Source: Chloroflexota bacterium (GTDB lineage: Bacteria; Chloroflexota; Dehalococcoidia; GIF9; AB-539-J10). From it: 9,139 nt of DNA. A program made the translations under genes and the position numbers. The notes below the pieces were generated by a model, which ran no database searches, was not told where the DNA came from, and worked only from the letters and a program-made list of their open reading frames with translations. The stretch is taken from contig JADFUZ010000149.1 in assembly GCA_015222295.1 (NCBI GenBank), positions 1 to 9,139 on the forward strand, in the 5' to 3' direction. This document shows positions 1-6,632 of the stretch, one piece after another. Every line of letters starts with the position of its first letter. The first letter of the stretch is position 1.

Positions 1-2
1 TT

Positions 3-1529
3 GAAGGAGTCTTTCGCCTCGACGACAGCTCCCCTGTGAAGGCAGTCCTGCGAGACCGTGGACTCAACGATGAGGAATTCGTTGTTCTGAGCCGTGAGAT
101 TGAGAAAAGGGGGAGGGGTTTCAGTCGGGTCAACGGGCATTCAGTCCCTCTGCGTTTGCTTCAGGAGATCGGGAGAATGCTGATAGATATCCATGGGCAA
201 AGCGACCATGTTTCCCTGAATGACGCCCAAGAACAACTGGCTTTTCTCGACCGATATGCGAAGGCAGAAGACCTGCGCTCTAGATTGGAAGCAAAGGTGG
301 AAAGGCTCCACAAAATGGACAGGAATCTCAAGACCCTGGTAGAGAATGAGCGTGAGACAACACGTCACATCGATCTGTTGAGTTTTCAGATTGGCGAGAT
401 AAGAAAGGCCAAACTTCATGAAGGTGAAGAAGAGGAACTCCAAAGAGAAAGTGCGGTTCTATCGAATGCGGAAAAACTCAAGTCTCTGTCCCAGGCAGCT
501 TATGAAGCGCTGTATGGACGTGATGCCTCTGTTGCGTCAGCCGTTGACAGGATGGGTGAAGCGGCGCGGCTGCTCAAGGAGTTGGTGCAGGTGGATGTTG
601 CTCTGAGCGATGTCCTGAAAGAGGTCGAGGATGCGCTGTACAGAGTTGAGGATACGTCTCGAGCGTTGGCGTCCTATCAGGACCGACTGGACTATGACCG
701 GGCACGTCAGGAACAGGTCGAACAACGTCTGGATCTGATCCGCAATTTGAAATACAAGTATGGTAGTACGGCCGCCGAGATAATTGAGTACGCTGAGAAA
801 GCAGAGGAGGAGCTGAGTCAGGTCGGCCTCAGGAATGAGAAGAGGGCTCAACTCCAAGAGGAGTGTGCGACGCTCAGGAATGAGGTCGGCGTATTGAGCT
901 TTGAACTCTCCGAGATTCGGCACCGTGTTGCTGAGGAGTTGGCCAAGCAGGTGGAGAGAGAGCTTTCGCATTTGAACATGCAGCAAGTTGGCTTTCAAAT
1001 CCTGTTCTCCAATTTTGATGCGGGCGATGAACTTGTTCTCAGTGACGGGCGCAGTTGTGTCGTCACCAGGAGTGGGATAGACAGAGTGGAATTCTCAGTT
1101 TCCACTAACCCTGGTGAACCTTTGAAACCCCTGGCTAAGATCGCTTCCACTGGGGAGAAATCCCGCCTTATGCTGGCGATAAGGAGTGTCCTTTCAAAGG
1201 CAGACAGCACGCCGACGCTGATCTTCGATGAAATCGACATGGGTATTGGTGGCAGGGGGGCAGACGTGGTGGGAAGGAAACTGTCGAACTTGAGCAAGGA
1301 TCATCAGGTCATATGCATCACACACTTGCCCCAAGTGGCGGCATATGCCGACGCTCACTTCAGTATTTGCAAGGATATTGTGCATAATCGTGCTATAGCG
1401 ACCGTGACGTCGCTTTCCGGCAAGGCGCGACTTGAGGAGGTCTCTGCCATGTTGGGGAGCTTGAGCGAGCCGGCCCTGGAGAGCGCCCAAGAACTCCTGG
1501 AGAAAGCGGAGACTTGGAAGAGGAGCTAG
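3..1529 (+). CDS. recN: DNA repair ATPase RecN, N-terminus cut off by window edge
   Basis: RecN is an SMC-like ATPase that acts at double-strand breaks in recombinational repair. The frame is open from the window edge: residues EGVFRLDDSSP precede the first possible start (GTG at 36), so the gene continues upstream and the GTG is not the real start. About 509 codons are visible of a usual 550-570, so roughly the first 50, including Walker A, are missing. Counting from the GTG, the IDIHGQSDH motif typical of RecN is at 50-58, followed by a charged heptad-like coiled-coil region at about 65-310 containing the conserved RLDLIRNLKYKYG (231-243). The ABC signature is STGEKSR (371-377), Walker B is TLIFDEID (394-401) with GIGGR after it, and the H-loop is ITHLPQVAA (428-436). 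The signature differs from the common SGGELSR. The gene ends in TAG and converges on the histidine kinase gene 112 nt away. Identification is very secure. Confidence 0.96.
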   Translation, partial: EGVFRLDDSSPVKAVLRDRGLNDEEFVVLSREIEKRGRGFSRVNGHSVPLRLLQEIGRMLIDIHGQSDHVSLNDAQEQLAFLDRYAKAEDLRSRLEAKVERLHKMDRNLKTLVENERETTRHIDLLSFQIGEIRKAKLHEGEEEELQRESAVLSNAEKLKSLSQAAYEALYGRDASVASAVDRMGEAARLLKELVQVDVALSDVLKEVEDALYRVEDTSRALASYQDRLDYDRARQEQVEQRLDLIRNLKYKYGSTAAEIIEYAEKAEEELSQVGLRNEKRAQLQEECATLRNEVGVLSFELSEIRHRVAEELAKQVERELSHLNMQQVGFQILFSNFDAGDELVLSDGRSCVVTRSGIDRVEFSVSTNPGEPLKPLAKIASTGEKSRLMLAIRSVLSKADSTPTLIFDEIDMGIGGRGADVVGRKLSNLSKDHQVICITHLPQVAAYADAHFSICKDIVHNRAIATVTSLSGKARLEEVSAMLGSLSEPALESAQELLEKAETWKRS

Positions 1530-1596
1530 TTCCCTGGCCGCAGAGCGCGTTGCTTCGTTGCACTCGCGAGTCTGAAATCGTTAGTCTTTCGCGCCC

Positions 1597-1619
1597 TGGC
1601 CGCCCCCGGGACGCGGCCA
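1597..1619. terminator. GC-rich hairpin between converging recN and histidine kinase genes
   Basis: TGGCCGC (1597-1603) pairs perfectly with GCGGCCA (1613-1619) around a 9-nt loop. It lies in the 112-nt gap between the 3' ends of two converging genes, where a bidirectional terminator is expected. Neither strand has a T-run after the stem, so a classical intrinsic terminator is not shown. The 10-mer CCCTGGCCGC containing the left arm also occurs at 1532-1541, so the right arm could pair with either copy. Confidence 0.35.
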
Positions 1620-1641
1620 AGCCGGTGTTGGTTGACACTCG

Positions 1642-3072
1642 CTAGGCCCGCTGTCCTGGCGAAGAGCCAGGACTCGTAGGCAGCCTCACCAGAAATCGGG
1701 TTCCCTTGCCTGCTGTGCTACTCACCTCGATGCTGCCACCATGGGCCCATACTATCTCTCTGGCGATCGCCAACCCAAGTCCAGTACCAGTCCTGACCCC
1801 ACTGGCTTGGTAGAAGCGTTCAAACACGTGGGATAGCTGTTCGTGAGGAATCCCGGGCCCGTTGTCAGCCACCGCAATTTCAACCCATTCACCAGAGACT
1901 TCACGGCTGCTGATGGTGACCTCTCCTCCCTCGGGGCTATGTTTCAGCGCGTTATCCAGCAGGTTGCTCAACACCTGCTCCAGCCGGTCGGTATCACCGA
2001 TCACTGGCGTCGTGCCTTCAAGTTCTGTTCTCAGTATCACACGTTTCTCTCTGGCCGCCACGGAGAAGACCTCGTGGCAGAGTCCAATGAGTTCCTTAAC
2101 GTCGACGGGTTGACGAGCCATCTGTATCTGGCCAGACTGCATTCGGGACAGCTCTAGAAGCTCATCCACCTGCCGTATTATCCTTCGGGACTCGTCTTCG
2201 ATTATCTGCGCAGCTCTCAGTCTGGTATCCGTATCGTTCGCCGTGCCATCAAGTAAGGCTTGCGCGAATCCCCTGATGGAAGTGAGGGGGCTTCGTAGCT
2301 CGTGCGACACATCCGCCACGAAATCGCGCAAGCGTTGCTGAGACACTTTCACCTGTTGCGCCATTCGGTTGAAACTGAGGGCCAGCTTCTTAACCTCCTC
2401 GGGGCCAGATACCGGCACTTGCTGGTCATACTTGCCTTCAGCCATTTGACCAGCCGCCGCTGTCACCCGACGAATGGGCAAATACAAAGACCGAGCCAAG
2501 AAAATCGCTATCAGTACCGAGACCCCAAGGCCGATGAGCCCGGCCCAGAAGAAAGGGCGAATTACCCCGGCCCACAATATCAGAGCCCCTCTGCGAGGCA
2601 CTGCCAGGATCAGGGCCGCGGGGCTGGTTGACACTTCGGACGTGAATAGCCCTGCCATAGAATAGGCGACGAAAACGAACGACTGGCCCTCGGGTGTTAC
2701 GTGCGTTCCACGATATGGGTCTGACAAGTCCGGTGAGAGCCCCTCGGAAGGCAGTTGGAAGCTTTCCAGTTGCGCCGCTTTTGAGGGAGACGCTTGTCTA
2801 ATGATCCCACCGTCACCATCAACCATCAGTATATGCACGCCGGTCCTCTGTGATTGCTCCTCCAGACTGATCCATACTTCGCTCAGCGATGCCCGACCTC
2901 GCGCCAGCGACCTGGCTTGCACGTAGATGGGAACGGTCATGTCATCCAGGCGCTGCATGGCAAATCTATCGCGGTAGCCCTGCAGCATCAGGGACACGGC
3001 CACAGCGACTATGCTCAAGCACAGGACAACGATCAGGAAATAGGACAGAATCAGGCGTGTGCGCAGGCTCAT
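1642..3072 (-). CDS. Membrane sensor histidine kinase (HAMP, HisKA, HATPase_c)
   Basis: This is the 476-residue sensor half of a two-component system: it autophosphorylates on histidine and passes the phosphate to the response regulator encoded just before it. Transmembrane segment 1 is at about 7-30. An extracytoplasmic sensor region at about 31-165 has no domain I recognise. Transmembrane segment 2 is at about 172-193, followed by a HAMP linker (about 194-247). HisKA contains FVADVSHELRSPLTS with phospho-acceptor H257. The ATPase domain has the N box NLLDNALKHSP (370-380), G1 DNGPGIP (403-409), F box FERFY (417-421) and G2 GTGLGLA (429-435), so all catalytic motifs look intact. The ATG abuts the TAG of the regulator gene (TAGATG) and has no strong ribosome binding site of its own, so translation is probably coupled. 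The layout is PhoR/ResE/BaeS-like. The signal sensed cannot be told from the sequence. Confidence 0.95.
   Translation of the reverse strand: MSLRTRLILSYFLIVVLCLSIVAVAVSLMLQGYRDRFAMQRLDDMTVPIYVQARSLARGRASLSEVWISLEEQSQRTGVHILMVDGDGGIIRQASPSKAAQLESFQLPSEGLSPDLSDPYRGTHVTPEGQSFVFVAYSMAGLFTSEVSTSPAALILAVPRRGALILWAGVIRPFFWAGLIGLGVSVLIAIFLARSLYLPIRRVTAAAGQMAEGKYDQQVPVSGPEEVKKLALSFNRMAQQVKVSQQRLRDFVADVSHELRSPLTSIRGFAQALLDGTANDTDTRLRAAQIIEDESRRIIRQVDELLELSRMQSGQIQMARQPVDVKELIGLCHEVFSVAAREKRVILRTELEGTTPVIGDTDRLEQVLSNLLDNALKHSPEGGEVTISSREVSGEWVEIAVADNGPGIPHEQLSHVFERFYQASGVRTGTGLGLAIAREIVWAHGGSIEVSSTAGKGTRFLVRLPTSPGSSPGQRA
1653..1673 (-). other. Perfect 8-bp hairpin at the 3' end of the histidine kinase gene
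   Basis: GTCCTGGC (1653-1660) and GCCAGGAC (1666-1673) form an 8-bp perfect stem with a 5-nt loop. It overlaps the last codons of the kinase gene, ending 8 nt before its TAG. On the minus strand no T-run follows, so it may simply be part of the coding sequence, or it may stabilise the mRNA 3' end or assist termination. Confidence 0.35.
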
Positions 3073-3819
3073 CTACGACATCCGAGTGGGCTCGGGGGAG
3101 CTTTCTCCTCTTAGGGGAGCATCACCTCTTCTGGCATCGCTGTCTCGTGTCTTCTGTACCAATTTGTACCCGGTGCCTCGGACCGTTTCTATTTGGGCCC
3201 CCGAACCGCCTATTTTCTCCCGCAAGTGGTTAACATGGACATCCACCGTGCGGGTCTCTCCGTAGTAGTCAAATCCCCAGACCAAATCCAGGAGCTTCTC
3301 ACGAGTCAGCACGATCTCCACATTCTGCGCCAGGACCGCAAGCAGGGCGAATTCCTTGGTTCTCAGCTTCATGGGCTCTGCATCTATAGTTGCTTCATGC
3401 CGAGATAGGTCAATTCGGAGATTCCCCACTTCGAGGATGGTGCTGGGCTGGAGGCTAGCCTGATGTCGGCGCAGGATTGCCCTGACCCTGGCGACCAACT
3501 CCCTTGGATTGAAAGGCTTAGTCAAGTAGTCATCTGCTCCCATCTCAAGCCCAACTATCTTGTCGACATCATCCTTCCGTGCCGTAAGCATGAGTATCGG
3601 CACATCGCTTCTCACCCGTATTTGGCGGCATATGTCGAAGCCATCGATATCAGGCAGCATCAGATCAAGAACGATGAGATCAGGTTTAAGGTCGCGGAGT
3701 CTTGCCAGGGCATCGTGCCCATTAGTGACCCCCTCTACACGATAGGCCTCCCGCTCGAGATAGAGTTTGGCCAGTTCAATGATCTTTATCTCGTCGTCAA
3801 CAATCAGGATCTTTGGCAT
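3073..3819 (-). CDS. OmpR/PhoB-family response regulator (receiver plus winged helix)
   Basis: This is a 248-residue DNA-binding response regulator, phosphorylated by the kinase encoded immediately downstream. The receiver domain (about 1-118) has the acidic pair D8-D9, phospho-acceptor D52 in LDLMLP, T79 in MLTA, and K101 in the KPF motif, so it should be phosphorylatable. The C-terminal winged helix (about 128-222) carries the typical LTREKLLDLVWG, RTVDVHVNHLREKI and ETVRGTGYKL motifs. A charged, proline-containing tail of about 25 residues follows, which is longer than in most PhoB-type proteins. The start is supported by an AGGGG ribosome binding site about 8 nt upstream on the minus strand. 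Its TAG touches the kinase ATG, so the two form an operon. Family assignment is secure; the regulon is unknown, with the upstream exported protein an obvious candidate target. Confidence 0.96.
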   Translation of the reverse strand: MPKILIVDDEIKIIELAKLYLEREAYRVEGVTNGHDALARLRDLKPDLIVLDLMLPDIDGFDICRQIRVRSDVPILMLTARKDDVDKIVGLEMGADDYLTKPFNPRELVARVRAILRRHQASLQPSTILEVGNLRIDLSRHEATIDAEPMKLRTKEFALLAVLAQNVEIVLTREKLLDLVWGFDYYGETRTVDVHVNHLREKIGGSGAQIETVRGTGYKLVQKTRDSDARRGDAPLRGESSPEPTRMS

Positions 3820-3857
3820 AGTGTTTTCCCCTGCTAGCGCGGACTTCCCCTTTCGCT

Positions 3858-3863
3858 ATTATA
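3858..3863 (-). promoter_or_regulatory. Candidate -10 box (TATAAT) for the two-component operon
   Basis: On the minus strand a perfect TATAAT lies 38 nt upstream of the regulator ATG, within the sequence TTTTGAGTATAATAGC. No good TTGACA-like -35 box is found at the standard 16-18 nt spacing. A TG lies two bases before the hexamer rather than one, so it is only an imperfect extended -10. The placement, downstream of the hairpin at 3892-3937, supports separate transcription of the regulator-kinase pair. Confidence 0.45.
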
Positions 3864-3891
3864 CTCAAAAGCAGCAGGCATTCCTATGTAA

Positions 3892-3937
3892 CCAAGGTGG
3901 CAGCTGCACCGGGTTGTTAGCAGGCTGCCACCTTTGG
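3892..3937 (-). terminator. Strong stem-loop after the exported-protein gene
   Basis: AAGGTGGCAGC (3894-3904) is perfectly complementary to GCTGCCACCTT (3924-3934) around a 19-nt loop, and CC/GG pairs extend it past a one-base bulge. It begins about 20 nt past the TGA of the minus-strand exported-protein gene and sits before the putative promoter of the regulator gene, the right place for a terminator. There is no T-run after the stem on either strand, so it may need Rho or act as a 3'-end stabiliser. An 11-bp perfect stem is unlikely to be random in a gap of this size. Confidence 0.5.
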
Positions 3938-3956
3938 CATTGCTCCGTGTTTCGAA

Positions 3957-4499
3957 TCAGGCTGCAGGCATTACGTCGGGTGTTGCGGGACCGAACCGTA
4001 ATGGTCTTCCAAATCTCGTGCCCCATTCGTCCGACTCATCGTTGACCCCGTCACTTCTCTGATACGTACCGTGTCCCCAGAGAAGTGCTCGTCCACGACC
4101 GCGGGCAAGGAGCTCAATATCCACTCCGGCAATACCCACGACTACCCCTGACCCTTCCACATAGGCATGGCCATCAAATCCGGCGTACTGGATCCACCCA
4201 TCGGGGAACTCCGTCTTGTTGCCTTGTCCGGTAACCCTGACAAGGGCGTCGCCACGCACGTCTTTGATCCACAGTATGCCGTTGCCTATCACGTCAACCA
4301 TTCCTCTGCCGCCAAGGATCGCTATGCCGTCGCCCTCAGCGCTAAGAGTGCCTTTGCCGAACTTCGTGACCTCGTCGGTCGTTTCTTCACCAGGGACGGG
4401 TTCGTCGGCGCTGACTACAGCAGCGCTCCCTACGGAGAGCACCCCGAGACAGGCCACGAGAGCCAGCAACGTCATGGTTTTCTTCCACTTCTTGTTCAT
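3957..4499 (-). CDS. Small exported glycine-rich protein, function unknown
   Basis: This is a 180-residue protein with a clear Sec signal: basic MNKKWKK, a hydrophobic core at about 8-30, and a likely cleavage at VSA/DE after residue 31. A lipobox-like LVAC at 14-17 is an alternative, but it lies inside the hydrophobic core. The mature part starts acidic (EPVPGEETTDE). From about 47 to 146 it is a run of short glycine-punctuated strands (GKGTLSAEGDG, GNGILWIKDVRGD, GFDGHAYVEGSG, GRGRALLWGHG), which suggests an all-beta or beta-helix-like fold. The C-terminus is polar and has no anchor. I have an impression of similar proteins in Chloroflexota but know no function. The start is well set by an AGGAGGT site 7 nt upstream on the minus strand. 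It is co-directional with, and upstream of, the two-component operon but separated by a hairpin, so it is likely its own transcript and possibly a target of that system. It ends in TGA, the only non-TAG stop among the window's intact frames. Confidence 0.85.
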   Translation of the reverse strand: MNKKWKKTMTLLALVACLGVLSVGSAAVVSADEPVPGEETTDEVTKFGKGTLSAEGDGIAILGGRGMVDVIGNGILWIKDVRGDALVRVTGQGNKTEFPDGWIQYAGFDGHAYVEGSGVVVGIAGVDIELLARGRGRALLWGHGTYQRSDGVNDESDEWGTRFGRPLRFGPATPDVMPAA

Positions 4500-4974
4500 T
4501 GATCTTACCTCCTTTGTTCTTTCTCACCGAGCTTGGCTGTAGGCTTTGACTAGGGCCCTTCCAGTCATCCCCTCAGGCCAACGCCACAGTGTAATACCAG
4601 TATAGCGCCACCATTGTTATCGCCGTGTTGCCACAACGTAAAACTCTGGTAAAAACTCGGGCCGGGGTGGGCACGCCTCTGGCGAGGCCAAAAGGGATCT
4701 CGGCCAACTGCTCCAAGGCAGCAGAAGCATCTGTTTCCCTTCTGCTTGCGCCATTGACAGCCACTCAGCGGCGGGTCTAACATAGCTACTCAATCTGGCG
4801 GTAGGAATATGCAGCCATTCCCGGTAGACGGATAACTGAAACCTCGCTTCATAGCATGGCAGAGCGGCGGGACGGATAGTGGCAGGCGCACCAGACACCA
4901 TGACATATATACGCGACTACTAAGGCTGCTGCACAAGGCGTACGGCCCTGGGAACCGCCGTAGAAGTGGATGAC
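4500..4974. other. Region of 475 bases with no convincing gene
   Basis: Positions 4500-4560 are the leader of the minus-strand exported-protein gene. The rest has open stretches of only 60-95 codons on the minus strand, none with a good ribosome binding site or a family I recognise. A weak -10-like TATACT lies on the minus strand at 4599-4604 without a good -35 partner. A small hairpin, GCCTC/GAGGC, is at 4675-4688. Next to a decayed gene, this could be older eroded coding sequence, but that is not shown. Confidence 0.5.
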
Positions 4975-5296
4975 ATGGGCTCTTGTGTTCTGTGGTCGTT
5001 GACCAGGGTGCCACAGGTACCAGAGCGCTCGCTGTTGACCATGGTGGAATCGTACGTGGTTACAGCCATGCTGATATCCACCAGCACAGTATCCGAAGTC
5101 AGGCTGGGTGTAGCATGACCCACTGGAGATATGGCAGAAAACGCTCCACGCACTCGGTGAGGCAAAGCAAGCTGCTGATACCATGGACAGCGACATTGTT
5201 ACCATAGGCATCAGTAACCAGCGTGAGACCGCGATGCTGGTGCACAAGAACAGTGGAACAGAGTTGGGAGCTGAGTCACGTCGGAAGAGCAGGTAG
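4975..5296 (+). pseudogene. Decayed 5' fragment of a glycerol kinase (FGGY family)
   Basis: Intact glycerol kinase, about 500 residues, phosphorylates glycerol to glycerol 3-phosphate. Only about the first 90 codons are visible here, in more than one frame. One frame (from 4983) reads VVVDQGATGTRALAVDHGG, matching the N-terminal phosphate-binding DQGTTSSRA region. After about 5086 the match moves to another frame: YPKSGWV (5090-5110), then TAG at 5111-5113 exactly where the family has the E of GWVEHDP, then HDPLEIWQ and GISNQRET (5207-5230), a family hallmark. Similarity fades after about 5269, and the frame stops at 5294-5296. The original start may be the ATG at 4975, which would need a further small frameshift near 4990. 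There is thus at least one frameshift and one nonsense change, and more than 80% of the gene is absent. FGGY sugar kinases share parts of this pattern, but the ordered motifs favour glycerol kinase. Confidence 0.85.
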
Positions 5297-5424
5297 GTAG
5301 GGACTGAACGTAAGAGGAGGAAAGGGCCATGTGAGCTACTGAATCAGCACACGGTTATCTTTGCAGGAGCTAGTCATAGTGTTACCAGTAGAGGAGACCA
5401 GTGTCTCGATAGGAGGGATAGAGC

Positions 5425-6603
5425 ATGAAGATTACGAAGGTTCAGATATATGACGTCATCCCGGTCAATCGCAGCAAAGGGTGGCCAGCGAAACAGAATC
5501 CGGTCATTATCAGAGTTGTCACGGACGAGGGAATCTATGGGGCGGGGGAGATTTCCCTCACGTACGGAAGCGCAGCCAAAGCAGCAGTTGGGATACTCCG
5601 GGACTACGCGTCTGAATACCTGATCGGTGCTGACCCAGCTCGTATTGAATTCATGTGGGAAGGTCTGTATCGCCGAACGTTTTGGGGGCAGGGAGGCGGA
5701 CCAGTCATCTACGGCGGAATAAGCGCAATTGATGAGGCCCTGTGGGACATTAAAGGCAAGATGCTCGGTGTCCCGGTGTATGAACTCATGGGGGGAAAGA
5801 TGAGGGACAGAATCCATCTGTATGCCAATGGCTGGTATATCGATCGAACGCTCATTCAACCGGAGGAATACGCCGAAGCTGCTCTCAGGGTGATCGCCGA
5901 CGGCTACGATGCTCTGAAATTCGATCCGCTCATGGTGACTCCCGAGGGTGAATGGCAATGGGTGCGTCGGACCATTGATAGCCCGAAGCGGTTTCGACTT
6001 GCGGTGGAGCGTGTTAGGGCTGTTCGAGAAGCAGTAGGGCCCGACGTCGATATTCTGATCGAAATGCACGGAAACCTGGGGGTTACCGACGCAATCCGGC
6101 TGGGAAAGGAATTCGAAGCCTTCAAGCCGCTCTTCTATGAAGAGCCTGTCGACCCCATGAACGTCGAGTGCATGAAAAAGGTCTCTGAGAACGTCAATAT
6201 CCCGATCGCAAGCGGCGAACGCTTGTACACCAGATACGGCTTCAGGGAATTCATCGAGAAGCAAGCGCTCAACATCCTGCAACCGGATATCGGACTCACC
6301 GGCGGGCTAACTGAAGTCAAGAAGATCGCCAGTTATGCGGAGACGTACAATCTTCATGTCCAACCACACAACTGCGGAGGACCGGTTTCTGCGGCGGTTG
6401 GCCTACAGTTCGATGCCTGCACACCGAACTTCATCATTCAGGAATGGTTTCCTTACTGGGCGGATGACCGATATGAGATAGTGACAGAGGCGCCTGACCT
6501 GCAGGCTCAAGGCAGTTACTCTGAGATTCCAGCAAAACCAGGACTGGGTATAGAACTGAACGATGACTATCTTAGGAGACACACGTGTATTGAGATTCCA
6601 TAG
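5425..6603 (+). CDS. Enolase-superfamily (mandelate racemase/muconate lactonizing) protein, sugar-acid dehydratase-like
   Basis: This 392-residue protein belongs to the enolase superfamily, whose members use Mg2+ to abstract a proton next to a carboxylate. An N-terminal capping domain (about 1-125) is followed by a TIM-barrel. Visible active-site residues are E213 and H215 (LIEMHG), E239 or E240 (YEEPV), E265 (SGERL), D288 (QPD), H315 (QPHN) and E340 (QEW). The spacing between ligands, the H215 acid and the H315-D288 base dyad matches D-galactonate dehydratase as I recall it, except that the first metal ligand is Glu rather than Asp. The KxK base motif of racemases is absent (K165-F-D167). 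A dehydratase acting on an aldonic or uronic acid is therefore the best guess; the substrate is not determined. The start is set by AGGAGGG at 5411-5417. It lies 29 nt upstream of the methyltransferase gene, so they form a likely operon. Confidence 0.92.
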   Translation: MKITKVQIYDVIPVNRSKGWPAKQNPVIIRVVTDEGIYGAGEISLTYGSAAKAAVGILRDYASEYLIGADPARIEFMWEGLYRRTFWGQGGGPVIYGGISAIDEALWDIKGKMLGVPVYELMGGKMRDRIHLYANGWYIDRTLIQPEEYAEAALRVIADGYDALKFDPLMVTPEGEWQWVRRTIDSPKRFRLAVERVRAVREAVGPDVDILIEMHGNLGVTDAIRLGKEFEAFKPLFYEEPVDPMNVECMKKVSENVNIPIASGERLYTRYGFREFIEKQALNILQPDIGLTGGLTEVKKIASYAETYNLHVQPHNCGGPVSAAVGLQFDACTPNFIIQEWFPYWADDRYEIVTEAPDLQAQGSYSEIPAKPGLGIELNDDYLRRHTCIEIP

Positions 6604-6632
6604 GAGGGGTTCGCAGACAAGAGGGACATGAG

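Noticed and set aside
1562..1571. Ten-base palindrome ACTCGCGAGT after recN as an operator
   Set aside because: It lies downstream of two converging genes, not near a promoter, and such short palindromes are common.
5374..6282. A 302-codon open frame on the minus strand opposite the dehydratase-like gene
   Set aside because: It is antisense to a clearly conserved enolase-superfamily gene, has no family motifs of its own and no good ribosome binding site. It is open only because of the codon bias of the sense gene.
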